Origin: Bdellovibrionales bacterium
GTDB lineage: Bacteria; Bdellovibrionota; UBA1018
Assembly (NCBI GenBank): GCA_016786465.1
Contig: JAEUWC010000002.1
Location: 166,074 to 230,073 of the forward strand
Reading direction: 5' to 3'
Length of the DNA: 64,000 nt
The translations under genes were made by a program, and so were the position numbers. Shown here in pieces: positions 28,825-37,978 of the stretch (its first letter is position 1; each line of letters starts with the position of its first letter). Under the pieces are notes generated by a model that worked only from the letters and a program-made list of their open reading frames with translations, did not search any database and had not been told where the DNA came from.

Positions 28825-31800
28825 CTAGGCGTTGATCGTTTTTTCGCTGCCGTGGCTTTTCCCGTTTCCGCGATGAGATTCTTCGGCCGAATTCGTTCCA
28901 AAAAGCTTCATCATTTTGGCCTTGGACCAAATTCGGAAGCGGTCGATGAAAGTGTAAGCAGCCGGCACGACGACCAAGGTCAGGAGCGTCGAGCTGATTA
29001 GACCGCCAATGATGGCGACACCCATGGATGTCCGTTGCTTCGAAGCTTCGTTCAAGCCCAAGGCGACGGGAAGGGTACCGGCAATCAGCGCCATCGTCGT
29101 CATCAAGATCGGACGAAGACGGGTACGACCGGATTTCGCCAAGGCTTCCGCGCGTGACATTCCTTCGGCAACCAACTGGTTGGCGTAATCCACCAAAAGA
29201 ATCGAGTTCTTCGTCGCAACACCCAAAAGCATGATCGTTCCAATCATCGAAAAGATGTTCAACGATTCGCCCGTCACCAGAAGGGCCAAGAACGATCCGC
29301 AGATCGCTAGCGGAAGCGCCAACATGATCGTGAATGGGGTCACGAACGATTCATAAAGGCTTGCTAGAACCAGGAAGATGAACAAAACGCCAAAACCCAT
29401 GGCCAACGCCATGCTTTCAGCCAATTCCTGGAAGTTTTCCGCCTGTCCGACGAACATGTACCGCATGCCTTGCGGAAGCTTCAAATCTGTTTCGAACATC
29501 TTGCGGATATCGGTCATGACTTCTCCCATTCCCGGGCCCTTGGGGTTCATGTCCGCGCTGACTTGAATGTAACGACCGCGATCCATTCGGTTGATCTTCG
29601 CAGGACCTGTGGTTTCCACGGCCTTGGTCACGTCTGCCAAACGAACCAGGTTGTTGTTGATGTTGGGGACATAAATCGACTGGAAATCATCTTTCAGATT
29701 TCGCTGATCCTCTTTCACACGGACTCGAACGTCGTATTCGATTCCGTTTTCGCGGAATTTTGCCGGAGTAATCCCTTCGATCTGCGTTCGAAGTTCTTGT
29801 CCAAGCGAAACGCTTGAAATGCCCAGAAGCTCCATTTTTCGGTTTTCCGGAACCACTTGAAGCTCGGGCTTTCCAGGACGGAAGTTGATGTCCACGTCTT
29901 TGAAGGCGGGGTGATTCTTCAGCTTGTCAAAGGCTTGGGTTGCGATCTTTTCAAGCGCGGCTTGGTCTTGCGCGACAATCGCCAAGTTGAACGGACGCTG
30001 ACCGCCACCGACGGCGTCGAAATCCTTCACTTTGGGGTTTGCACGAGCATAGTCAGGATTCTTCAATTCGTCACGAAGGACTTCCTTCATCTGCGACGTA
30101 TTGACCTTACGTTCCTTGGAAGGAACCAGTTTCACATAGATGTCGGCAACGTTGGGTTCGCCGTCACGGTTTCCGATCGTCAATGAAGTCAGAAGGACTT
30201 CTTTATGCGCCCGAACGACCTGGTCGATCTTACGTGCCGTTTCCGACATCGCGTTCAAGTTCGTTCCCGGCGGAAGATCCAGGCCGATCGAAAATTCGCC
30301 GGCGTCTTGAGGCGGTAAGAAGGTCTTTGGGACTGCGACCACGGCTGCGCAGCTTCCCAGGAAAATCAAAAAGCTTGCACCTAGGACCGTCTTTGGATTC
30401 TTGACCGTGTATCGGATCAGGTTTTCATAGCGATCTTCCAGGCCTTCTTGAAAGCGATTGAACGCTTTCAGGCTTCGACCGATGGTTTTGTCCCAAAGGT
30501 TCTCTTTGCCGGTTTTTGAGCCGTGCATGTTTCCTGCAAAGTAAGCCGAAAGCATCGGAGCGATTGTCAAAGCGTCAAAAAGACTGATGATCATGGCAAA
30601 GCAGATCGTCAGTCCGAATTCTTTGAAGAACTGACCGACCACGCCTTTTAGGAATCCAACAGGACCAAAGACCGCGATGACGGTTAGGGTAGTCGCGATG
30701 ACCGCCAGGCGAACTTCGCCCGTTCCTTCGATTGCTGCTTTGATGGGGGGTTTCCCCATTTCGATGTGACGGAAAATATTTTCCCGAACCACGATTGCGT
30801 CGTCGATCAATAGACCGACAGAAAGGCTAAGCGCCAGAAGCGTCATGATGTTGATCGTAAAACCGGCGGCCGCCATCAAGATGAAGGCGCCGATCAGCGA
30901 ATTGGGCAGAGCAAGGCCCGTGATCAAAGTCGATCGACCGCTTCCTAGGAAATAGAACACGACCAAGACGGCCAGGATAATGCCAAACGTGATCGATTCC
31001 TTCACGTCTTCGACGTTCATTTTGACCCAGACGCTGGAATCGCGAACCATTTCTAGTTTGGGTTTTCCAGGCAGGTTGGCGATTTCTTCGTTAATCTTGT
31101 CGATGCGTTTTTTAAGCGCTTCTGCAACCGCGACGGTGTTGGATCCCGATTGGCGAAAAACGTTCACTAAAAGGGACTTTTCGCCATTGACATAGGTCTG
31201 GCTTCTTTCGTCCACCAAGCTATCGACCACTTTACCCACATCTGAAACAGTGGTCGGAACGTCGCTTCCAAAGAAATTGACGATCGTGGCTTCGATGTCT
31301 TTCACGCTTTTGAACTGACCCACGGTCCGAAAGACGGTTTCGCCTTCGCCTTTTTCGATTTTGCCCACGGGAATATTTTCACCCGCAGCCGCTAGGCGTG
31401 CCGCGACTTGTCCGGCCGAAATTTCACGCTGCTTCAGTTTGTTTCGGTCCAGTTCCACGCGAATTTCCCGCTTACGGCCCCCGATCACGTCAACCAGACC
31501 CACCTGGTTCACTTGTTCCAGGCGTGGCTTAATCACTTCGGAAGCCATGTCAAAAAGTTCGGCCTGCTTCAAATCGGCCCGAAGCGCCATGACCATGATC
31601 GGTTGATCGGCGGGATCGATTCGACGAATCGTGGATTCCTTCACGTCCAAAGGCAGTTTGCGCTTGGTGGATGAAACGCGGTCGCGAATCTGCTGTTCAG
31701 CAAACTTCACGTCGGTTTCTAGGGTGAATTCAGCGACCAAGATGCTGACGCCTTCTTGGTTGATGCTGGATAGGCGCTTGATCCCGGACAGGGTTGAAAT

Positions 31801-32010
31801 TTCGTCTTCAAGCGGCTTTGAAACCAGGGTTTCGATTTCAGATGGACCCGCGCCTGGATAAGGCGTCGTCACGGTCACGACCGGGAAGGTGATGTTGGGG
31901 AAGATGTCGACCCCTAGTTTTTTCATCGACGTATAACCCACGGCCAGCATCAAGAAGATGATGGCGGTGATGAAGGTTGGTCTTTTGATTGATAGATTGG
32001 CTAAATCCAT
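28825..32010 (-). CDS. RND-family efflux transporter, inner-membrane pump
   Basis: 1061 residues, standard for AcrB/MexB-like (HAE1) pumps. Twelve membrane segments with two large periplasmic loops. The N-terminus FIKRPT-like segment reads LSIKRPTFITAIIFLM. The TM4 proton-relay Asp pair is in LSVGLLIDDAIVVREN. It exports hydrophobic toxins by proton-motive force. It lies 22 nt downstream of a TolC-like gene and a tetR gene, but no membrane-fusion (adaptor) gene is in the operon, which RND pumps normally require. Confidence 0.92.
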   Translation of the reverse strand: MDLANLSIKRPTFITAIIFLMLAVGYTSMKKLGVDIFPNITFPVVTVTTPYPGAGPSEIETLVSKPLEDEISTLSGIKRLSSINQEGVSILVAEFTLETDVKFAEQQIRDRVSSTKRKLPLDVKESTIRRIDPADQPIMVMALRADLKQAELFDMASEVIKPRLEQVNQVGLVDVIGGRKREIRVELDRNKLKQREISAGQVAARLAAAGENIPVGKIEKGEGETVFRTVGQFKSVKDIEATIVNFFGSDVPTTVSDVGKVVDSLVDERSQTYVNGEKSLLVNVFRQSGSNTVAVAEALKKRIDKINEEIANLPGKPKLEMVRDSSVWVKMNVEDVKESITFGIILAVLVVFYFLGSGRSTLITGLALPNSLIGAFILMAAAGFTINIMTLLALSLSVGLLIDDAIVVRENIFRHIEMGKPPIKAAIEGTGEVRLAVIATTLTVIAVFGPVGFLKGVVGQFFKEFGLTICFAMIISLFDALTIAPMLSAYFAGNMHGSKTGKENLWDKTIGRSLKAFNRFQEGLEDRYENLIRYTVKNPKTVLGASFLIFLGSCAAVVAVPKTFLPPQDAGEFSIGLDLPPGTNLNAMSETARKIDQVVRAHKEVLLTSLTIGNRDGEPNVADIYVKLVPSKERKVNTSQMKEVLRDELKNPDYARANPKVKDFDAVGGGQRPFNLAIVAQDQAALEKIATQAFDKLKNHPAFKDVDINFRPGKPELQVVPENRKMELLGISSVSLGQELRTQIEGITPAKFRENGIEYDVRVRVKEDQRNLKDDFQSIYVPNINNNLVRLADVTKAVETTGPAKINRMDRGRYIQVSADMNPKGPGMGEVMTDIRKMFETDLKLPQGMRYMFVGQAENFQELAESMALAMGFGVLFIFLVLASLYESFVTPFTIMLALPLAICGSFLALLVTGESLNIFSMIGTIMLLGVATKNSILLVDYANQLVAEGMSRAEALAKSGRTRLRPILMTTMALIAGTLPVALGLNEASKQRTSMGVAIIGGLISSTLLTLVVVPAAYTFIDRFRIWSKAKMMKLFGTNSAEESHRGNGKSHGSEKTINA

Positions 32011-32032
32011 ACAGGGCTCCGTTTCACTTCTT

Positions 32033-33451
32033 TTACTTCAGTTCAGAAAAGGTTTTCATTTGCGCGTTCAGGCCCAAGACATCGACCTGCGCCCGCATCC
32101 GCGCCAGCTGCGCTTGTGAATAATCGTTTTCAAAAAGCGCCACTTGGGCAGTCGTCGATCGTCCGCGGTTCAGGCGATCCCGCTCGTATGAAAGCTTCTT
32201 TTCCTGAGCGTCTTCCATTTCATGAGCAAGTTTCAGGCGAAGTTTGGCTTCTTCCGACTTTTGCGAAAGATCCAGCCATTCCTGTTCTTGTTCAAAAAGC
32301 TTTCGATTGGCGTTCAATTCGGCACCTGCTTGTTCGCGTGCATAACCGTCGATCGATCGATGGGTGGAAACCAAATCTAAGGGTACCGAAAACTTTAGCC
32401 CAATGGCGCGCGTCGGTTGATTGGCTGAAAACGCATCGCTAAATGAAGCCAGGGCCTGGCCTGTGTAAGCGTTCATTGTGTAGCTGGCGAAGGCTTCTAG
32501 GGTAGGGCGGTTTCTTTCCTTTCCCTGTTGTGCCGAAGCTTCGGCTTGTTTGACACGTTCCTGGGCGGCCAACGCATCTTCACGAATACCCGCACGCTTA
32601 GGAGTTTCCATCTTCACGTTTTCTTCTGCGTAAAGATCCAAAAGTTTTTCGGTGACTTCTTGCCCATCGCGACCACGTGCCAGGTTGAAGCTGACGCGGG
32701 CTGATCGTTCTTCATCCTTGGCGGCTTGCAGTTCAAGTTTTCTAGCCTGGTGTAAAGCTGTGGCCTGGTAGACGTCTGCCTTGTCGCCCAGGCCCAGTCT
32801 TGCCTTCTTTTCGTTGTGGTCCAAAATATTCTTAGCGCGTTCCAGTGCTTTCGTTTGAATCTTGAGCCATTGCCGCGCCACTGCCAGGCGCCAGTATGCG
32901 CCTTCAGCACCTGTCAAAGACTGCTTTAAGCGCATGGTTTCTTCATAGTGCTTGGCCATGGCATCGGATTGAAGCAGGTCTCGGGTGGCTCGAGATTCCG
33001 ACCCCAGAAAGTTTCTCCAAAGCGGTTGGCGCACTTCTACAAAGGGCGAACCTAGGTAGGTCTTGGTCGTAGCGCCGCTAGCGAAGTAGTATTCAAAGTT
33101 TTGTAGCGTGTAGCCTGCGCGAAGCTGGGTGCCTGTTAGGGAAAACTGATTCGATATCGCTAATGTCGCCGTGTCCAAAACCTGGCGGTTCAAAGGAAAA
33201 AGCAGCCCGCGCTTTCTGTCGTCGATTGCATTCAAATCAAAACCCAACGTAGGTGTAAATAGAAGGTTGGCATCCGCCGACCGTGCCTTCGATCCTTCGC
33301 GGTTTTCAGTCGCGGCCTTGACTGCATCGTTTTTGGCGCGAACTTGATTCATGAAATCTTCCAGGCGAAGGATTTCGTTCGACGCGGCCATTGCCGCAGG
33401 GATCAGGAAAAAACTAATAATACTGAAAAGAAGTGCTGATTGTCGTTTCAT
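32033..33451 (-). CDS. TolC-family outer-membrane efflux protein
   Basis: 472 residues. A signal peptide (ALLFSIISFFLIPAAMA) precedes two repeats of long alpha-helical hairpins, as in TolC/OprM. Helical segments near ATENREGSKARSADAN and LRLKLAHEMEDAQEKKLSYERDRL are typical of OEP domains. No lipobox, so TolC-like rather than OprM-like. Forms the exit duct for the RND pump that follows. Three bases separate it from the tetR stop. Confidence 0.88.
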   Translation of the reverse strand: MKRQSALLFSIISFFLIPAAMAASNEILRLEDFMNQVRAKNDAVKAATENREGSKARSADANLLFTPTLGFDLNAIDDRKRGLLFPLNRQVLDTATLAISNQFSLTGTQLRAGYTLQNFEYYFASGATTKTYLGSPFVEVRQPLWRNFLGSESRATRDLLQSDAMAKHYEETMRLKQSLTGAEGAYWRLAVARQWLKIQTKALERAKNILDHNEKKARLGLGDKADVYQATALHQARKLELQAAKDEERSARVSFNLARGRDGQEVTEKLLDLYAEENVKMETPKRAGIREDALAAQERVKQAEASAQQGKERNRPTLEAFASYTMNAYTGQALASFSDAFSANQPTRAIGLKFSVPLDLVSTHRSIDGYAREQAGAELNANRKLFEQEQEWLDLSQKSEEAKLRLKLAHEMEDAQEKKLSYERDRLNRGRSTTAQVALFENDYSQAQLARMRAQVDVLGLNAQMKTFSELK

Positions 33452-33454
33452 ACA

Positions 33455-34090
33455 TCACCTGCCACCTTGGATTCCGTGAAGAAGATTTTGAATAATATGA
33501 GTCACAAAGTTTTTCTTGAACGCGGGGTCAGACATCGAAACCCCAAAGTGCTTTTCCGCTAGCGGCGCTGTGCGCAGGATGTGAATGATGCTGCCAAAAA
33601 AAGTTCCAACCGTGACCAGCACGTCCACCTTTGGATCCAGAATCTTCTTCGCGCGCGCGCTTTCAAAAAAATCGATCAGGCACTTGAACTGCTTCATGAA
33701 GAACTTAGTAAAAATTTCGTCAATGACCGGATGGCCACTGGTGCATTCGCGGTGGATGATTGAAGTGACTTCGGGTTCTTTTGCGTGCTGTTCAATGAAG
33801 TCTTCAACGAAGATGGTCAATCGCGTCTTGAATTCTTCGACGGATGCAACTTCGGACAAAAGGCGTTCAGCACTGGCCAAGCGTTCGGTCCCAAATTGTT
33901 CTAAACAGGTTCGATAAAGTCCTTCTTTGCCGCCAAAGTGATAGCTGATCAGGCTGATGTTCACGCCCGCGTGATCCGCGATTTCCTTGACGCTGACGCC
34001 GTCGAAGCCTTTTTGCGCAAAAAGGACCTTAGCCGATCGAATCAACGTGGATTTTGCGTCCGAATTCAGGTCCTTGTTCAGGGCGTCCAT
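33455..34090 (-). CDS. TetR-family repressor of the efflux operon
   Basis: 211 residues. The N-terminal helix-turn-helix reads KVLFAQKGFDGVSVKEIADHAGVNISLISYHFGGKEGLY, a textbook TetR DNA-binding domain. The C-terminal ligand domain resembles the CerR/AcrR-type group. First gene of the minus-strand operon with the TolC-like and RND genes, and preceded by two palindromes, so it likely represses its own operon and releases on binding an efflux substrate. Confidence 0.9.
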   Translation of the reverse strand: MDALNKDLNSDAKSTLIRSAKVLFAQKGFDGVSVKEIADHAGVNISLISYHFGGKEGLYRTCLEQFGTERLASAERLLSEVASVEEFKTRLTIFVEDFIEQHAKEPEVTSIIHRECTSGHPVIDEIFTKFFMKQFKCLIDFFESARAKKILDPKVDVLVTVGTFFGSIIHILRTAPLAEKHFGVSMSDPAFKKNFVTHIIQNLLHGIQGGR

Positions 34091-34122
34091 AGGTCAACAG
34101 TGTAGGACGACCGTTTTGAAAT

Positions 34123-34159
34123 TTCAAATGTTCATTTGAACTAAGTAAACAAATGTTTA
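34123..34159 (-). promoter_or_regulatory. probable TetR operators (two palindromes)
   Basis: TTCAAATG-TT-CATTTGAA (34123-34140) is a perfect 18-bp palindrome, and TAAACA-AA-TGTTTA (34146-34159) a second of 14 bp, both 33-69 nt upstream of the tetR ATG. Positions and symmetry fit TetR-dimer sites over the promoter of the tetR-tolC-RND operon. Confidence 0.65.
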
Positions 34160-34198
34160 TTCAAGTCGAAATAATTCAATCATTTCGAATGGTTGACC

Positions 34199-34921
34199 TT
34201 AACGGTAGGTTGGAGTCCCCGCAGCGCCGCCGGACTTATAGGTATTCGTTCCCGAACCTGGGTTTGAATACTGTACGGAACCTGTGCCGCCCCCTGGCTT
34301 ATAGGTGTTTGCGCTACCTGCGTTTGAACTATAGCCCGTTCCGTTGGAAGCGGGCGCACGTTTTCCGCCGACAGCCTGTCCGCCAGGCATCATTTGGACG
34401 CCGCCTGCTTTCAGTTGAGCAGCAATTCGTTCGTTTGCGTTCTTTTCCAGATCCGCGTTCATTTGCGCATCCAGTTGTTGGTTCCGTTGTTTGGACTTGC
34501 GCTGAGCATTTGAACTTTCCATGCACTTCGCGCGGTCTTGATCTGACGAAAAATTTCTTTTGCAGGCTTTCATTTCATCTTGGTCATCGTCACTGAAGTT
34601 TTCGGCGTCATCCATTTTCGCAGCGCTGTTTTTGGCTAGGATGAAACATTCCTTCTGATCAAACTTTTCTTGAATGGCTTGGCACTTAGCGTGCTCCCAT
34701 TGTTTTTTGCGAGTATTCACGCGAACGCGGCATTTTTTCTTCGAATCCGGAAAACAGGGGCCCCCCTCAAAGCAACTTTGCGAGCATTTTTCGTACGCGC
34801 CATCCCAATTGGGTTCTTGCTGTTTTGCAGGCGCTTGGCCGCCGTCTTGGGCGATTGCAGGAAATGACATCGCAAAGGCCACACAGAAATTCAGAATCAG
34901 TTTCCCGGATAATGTTTTCAT
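34199..34921 (-). CDS. cysteine-rich secreted protein with repeat tail
   Basis: 240 residues. A signal peptide (LILNFCVAFAMSFPAIA) precedes a central region with at least eight cysteines in spaced pairs (KCSQSCFEGGPC, KKCRVRV, AKCQAI, KECFIL, KACKRN, AKCMES), suggesting a disulfide-knotted helical domain. A Gln/Asn-rich stretch follows. The C-terminus has imperfect repeats of NTYKPGGGTGS/NTYKSGGAAGT type, flexible and wall- or surface-exposed by analogy. It sits 10 nt downstream of another secreted-protein gene on the same strand. Function unknown. Confidence 0.65.
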   Translation of the reverse strand: MKTLSGKLILNFCVAFAMSFPAIAQDGGQAPAKQQEPNWDGAYEKCSQSCFEGGPCFPDSKKKCRVRVNTRKKQWEHAKCQAIQEKFDQKECFILAKNSAAKMDDAENFSDDDQDEMKACKRNFSSDQDRAKCMESSNAQRKSKQRNQQLDAQMNADLEKNANERIAAQLKAGGVQMMPGGQAVGGKRAPASNGTGYSSNAGSANTYKPGGGTGSVQYSNPGSGTNTYKSGGAAGTPTYR

Positions 34922-34931
34922 TTTTTATTCC

Positions 34932-35645
34932 TCACCAAGAAAATGGGCGAATTGCGCCCGAATCTGGATCCACGCGGCCACCCTTGGTGCCGCTTTCCAT
35001 TTGCTGAAGCTGTTCTTGGTTCCAGTTTTTGGGAACCAAGTCTGAAGGAACAGACTTCTTCATTTTTTGGCTGGTTGGGATTCCCTTAAAGGAATCGGCA
35101 AAGGGCTTCAAACCGGCCGCAGCGGGCTTGCGAGTATCTTCTTTTGTGTCTTCATTCGCAGCTAGCGTGACGGGATGTTCGTCCGGATAAAGTTGCGTCG
35201 GTGCTGCATCCAGCTTGAATGCGACCAGGTTCTTCGTGATCGCTAGACCGTTATTTGAAACGATGATCTTGTCGTAATCATCGGCGGTCTTGTCTTCGTA
35301 AGCTTGAAACCCTTCTTGAAAAGGAATACCCAGAATCGCTCGACGAATCAGGGGCTTTTCCGCGCCTGCCAGGCTGTAGGAAATGACCATGACCTTTTTT
35401 CCGTCTTTTTGATCCAGTTTCATCCCCAGACCCTTCAGGCTGCCTTTGGGGTAGACGTGAACTTCCAGATTTCCTTCCCATTCGATGACGTCGACGCGTT
35501 TGCCGGATTTTCCGGTTCCGTCCAGCCGGTCAAAGTTTGCGTCCAGATCTTGTTCCTTTTTTCCCGCCCAGGAAGAAGATCCCAATCCAAGACATAGACC
35601 AAGAAGCGCAGTAGTGGCGTAAACCCCAAGGGAAAGACGTCGCAT
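34932..35645 (-). CDS. secreted protein of unknown function
   Basis: About 237 residues from the ATG at 35645 (alternatives at 35663 and 35660). Signal peptide MRRLSLGVYATTALLGLCLGLGSSSWA. The mature part starts acidic, then a beta-rich domain (VDVIEWEGNLEVHVYPKG, KKVMVISYSLAG) and a Lys/Pro-rich tail. No family recognised. Probably co-transcribed with the Cys-rich secreted protein gene downstream. Three hairpin repeats lie just upstream of its start. Confidence 0.6.
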   Translation of the reverse strand: MRRLSLGVYATTALLGLCLGLGSSSWAGKKEQDLDANFDRLDGTGKSGKRVDVIEWEGNLEVHVYPKGSLKGLGMKLDQKDGKKVMVISYSLAGAEKPLIRRAILGIPFQEGFQAYEDKTADDYDKIIVSNNGLAITKNLVAFKLDAAPTQLYPDEHPVTLAANEDTKEDTRKPAAAGLKPFADSFKGIPTSQKMKKSVPSDLVPKNWNQEQLQQMESGTKGGRVDPDSGAIRPFSW

Positions 35646-35669
35646 GATTAGATCCCCCATCATCTTCTG

Positions 35670-35757
35670 GGCGAGCGCATTTCTGCTCGCCTATTGACTC
35701 CAGGCGAGCGCATTTCTGCTCGCCTTTTGACTCCAGGCGAGCGCATTTCTGCTCGCC
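35670..35757. repeat. three tandem hairpin units, exact 33-bp period
   Basis: The 22-bp palindrome with arms GGCGAGC and GCTCGCC and loop GCATTTCT occurs at 35670-35691, 35703-35724 and 35736-35757. Spacers are 11 bp (TATTGACTCCA, TTTTGACTCCA), nearly identical. Lies between the divergent secreted-protein gene and ettA. The same core occurs singly at 37.5, 44.7 and 51.3 kb, so this is an expanded copy of a dispersed hairpin family. Not a CRISPR: spacers are too short and not unique. Confidence 0.88.
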
Positions 35758-35839
35758 TCTTCTATTTATCGGCTTCCGGCGGCGGTTTTTGCAGTGTGTC
35801 GGGTTTGACCTAGGGGTCTGAAAGGGCTATCAAATCGAG

Positions 35840-37519
35840 ATGGCTCAAAAATTCGCGTTCTCCATGCAGGGGGTCTCTAAGATCTACCCTCCGAATAAAC
35901 AGGTCCTTCGGGATATTTGGCTTTCTTTCTATTACGGCGCAAAAATCGGGGTTTTAGGCCTAAACGGCGCCGGTAAGTCGACACTGCTCAAGGTGATGGC
36001 CGGGATTGAAACGAACGTAAACGGAGAAGCCCGTCCCGGCGACGGAATCACCGTGGGATACCTGCCACAGGAACCCAAATTGGATGAAACCAAGACGGTG
36101 AAAGAAAACGTCATGGATGCAATGGGCCCGGTGGTGAAGCACCTCAAGCGCTTTGAAGAAATCAGCCAGGCCTTCGCGGATCCGGATCTGGATCCGGACA
36201 AAATGGAAAAACTTTTGGCCGAACAGGCCGACCTTCAGGAAAAAATCGATCACGCCAACGGCTGGGAAATCGATCGCGTGCTGGAAATCGCGATGGATGC
36301 GCTTCGATTGCCCCCAGGTGATTCAGGCGTAAAGAATCTTTCCGGTGGTGAAAAGCGTCGTGTGGCTTTGTGTCGACTGCTTTTGCAAAAGCCCGACATG
36401 CTTCTTTTAGACGAACCGACCAACCATCTGGACGCTGAATCCGTGGGTTGGCTTGAACAGTTTTTGAAGCGCTACGAAGGAACTGTGGTCGCCGTCACCC
36501 ACGATCGCTACTTTCTAGACAATATCGCGGGTTGGATTTTGGAACTGGACCGCGGTCACGGAATTCCCTGGGAAGGAAACTATTCTTCGTGGCTAGCGCA
36601 GAAGCAGGCGCGATTGGCCCAAGAAGAAAAAACCGAAACCAAGCGCCAGAAGACCTTGGAACGCGAATTGGAATGGATTCAAGCTTCACCGCGCGCGCGC
36701 CAGGCCAAAAGCAAGGCCAGGATTCAGGCTTACGAAAAAATGTTGGCTGAAGATCGTCCGGAACGTGTGGAAGAAATGGAAATCTACATTCCATCAGGCC
36801 CGCGTCTTGGAAACGTCGTCATCGAAGCCAACGGGATTTCAAAAAAGTTTGGCGACAAACTTTTATTTGAAGATCTTTCGTTCAAACTTCCACCCGGTTC
36901 AATCGTCGGCGTGATCGGCGGAAACGGCGCGGGTAAGACCACGCTTTTTCGATTGATCACAGGCCAGGAAAAGCCGGATACCGGTTCAATCCGGATCGGT
37001 GACACGGTCAAGTTGGCGTACGTCGATCAGTCACGCGACGCTTTGGACCCCGATGTGACGGTTTGGGAAGCCTTAGCCGACGGCAAAAACGAAGTGATCA
37101 TGTTGGGTAAGCGCGAAGTTTCGTCGCGTGCCTATGCCGCGCGCTTTAATTTCACGGGTTCGGATCAGCAAAAGAAAGTCGGAATTCTTTCTGGCGGAGA
37201 ACGCAACCGTGTTCACTTGGCGAAGATGTTGAAGGCCGGCGCGAACGTTTTGCTTCTGGACGAACCAACCAACGACTTGGACGTCAACACGCTTCGGGCA
37301 TTGGAAGACGCTTTGGCCAGTTTCGCTGGCTGCGCCGTCATTATCAGCCACGATCGCTGGTTTTTGGACCGGATCTGCACGCACATCCTGGCGTTTGAAG
37401 GGGATTCGAAAGTTCATTTCTTTGAAGGAAACTTCCAGGAATACGAAGAAGACAAGAAAAAGCGCCTAGGCGCGGACGCGACGCAACCGCACCGAGTCAA
37501 ATTTAAAAATATTCACTGA
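35840..37519 (+). CDS. ettA: ABC-F translation factor EttA
   Basis: 559 residues, about the size of E. coli EttA (555). Two ABC ATPase domains and no membrane part. Walker A motifs [12 protein letters not shown] and [12 protein letters not shown]; signatures [13 protein letters not shown] and [13 protein letters not shown]; Walker [14 protein letters not shown] and [13 protein letters not shown]. The linker holds the charged tRNA-interaction motif ([20 protein letters not shown]). Binds the ribosomal E site and gates the first elongation step according to ATP level. Monocistronic or with the small membrane protein downstream. Confidence 0.94.
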   Translation: MAQKFAFSMQGVSKIYPPNKQVLRDIWLSFYYGAKIGVLGLNGAGKSTLLKVMAGIETNVNGEARPGDGITVGYLPQEPKLDETKTVKENVMDAMGPVVKHLKRFEEISQAFADPDLDPDKMEKLLAEQADLQEKIDHANGWEIDRVLEIAMDALRLPPGDSGVKNLSGGEKRRVALCRLLLQKPDMLLLDEPTNHLDAESVGWLEQFLKRYEGTVVAVTHDRYFLDNIAGWILELDRGHGIPWEGNYSSWLAQKQARLAQEEKTETKRQKTLERELEWIQASPRARQAKSKARIQAYEKMLAEDRPERVEEMEIYIPSGPRLGNVVIEANGISKKFGDKLLFEDLSFKLPPGSIVGVIGGNGAGKTTLFRLITGQEKPDTGSIRIGDTVKLAYVDQSRDALDPDVTVWEALADGKNEVIMLGKREVSSRAYAARFNFTGSDQQKKVGILSGGERNRVHLAKMLKAGANVLLLDEPTNDLDVNTLRALEDALASFAGCAVIISHDRWFLDRICTHILAFEGDSKVHFFEGNFQEYEEDKKKRLGADATQPHRVKFKNIH

Positions 37520-37524
37520 GGAGT

Positions 37525-37548
37525 GGACGAGCCGAAATGCGCTCGTCC
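37525..37548. repeat. single intergenic hairpin of the GAGC-GCATTT family
   Basis: Arms GGACGAGC and GCTCGTCC (reading GGACGAGC-CGAAATGC-GCTCGTCC on +) form a perfect 8-bp stem. On the minus strand the core is GAGCGCATTTCGGCTC, matching the 35.7-kb units. Lies 5 nt after the ettA stop and 16 nt before the ATG of the next gene, so it may act as a processing or termination signal. Confidence 0.8.
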
Positions 37549-37564
37549 CGACGAAGGAGATTTA

Positions 37565-37966
37565 ATGAAAGCAACCTTAGCTTTGACCATCAGCTTGATC
37601 ATTCTAATGGCCGCGGGCCTGGTGACCTTCAAGTACTATGACCTACTTTTTGCTGAAACAGTGGAAGGGGAAGTCATCGACGTTCAAAGGGTCACAGAAC
37701 CTGGAATCATCGTGAATTCTCAGACACTTGCTGGCGGAAAAGGCGGCGACATCCCCGACAAAGTTTTCAGCTTCGCTGTGGCGATGAAGGAATTGAACGG
37801 CGGGAAGATTCATACTTCTTCCAGCGAAGATCGCCAGTGGGGTGTGGTCCAAAAAGGATTTTGCGCCAAGGCGCGCTTCTTTCCGTTTCCACCTTGGAAC
37901 CTGGAAAAGCGTGGCACGAATCGATCGGTCCGTCTGATTCAGATTTTTGAATGCCCTAAGCCTTAG
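37565..37966 (+). CDS. small membrane-anchored protein, unknown function
   Basis: 133 residues from the ATG at 37565 (GAAGGAG 5 nt upstream; the longer frame starting 37523 would translate the hairpin). One N-terminal membrane segment (LALTISLIILMAAGLVTF) is followed by a beta-rich extracytoplasmic domain (VEGEVIDVQRVTEPG, KVFSFAVAMKELNGGKIHTSSSEDRQW, VRLIQIFEC) resembling a small OB-like or signal-anchored domain. Two cysteines. Not recognised. Confidence 0.6.
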   Translation: MKATLALTISLIILMAAGLVTFKYYDLLFAETVEGEVIDVQRVTEPGIIVNSQTLAGGKGGDIPDKVFSFAVAMKELNGGKIHTSSSEDRQWGVVQKGFCAKARFFPFPPWNLEKRGTNRSVRLIQIFECPKP

Positions 37967-37978
37967 GGCCTGTTTAGT

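Noticed and set aside
34153..34596. 147-codon open frame on + opposite the Cys-rich secreted protein
   Set aside because: Antisense shadow of a gene with signal peptide and spaced cysteines; it also begins inside the tetR operator region.
35670..35757. CRISPR-like appearance of the triple repeat
   Set aside because: Spacers are 11 bp and nearly identical, the repeat is a palindrome, and no cas gene is present.
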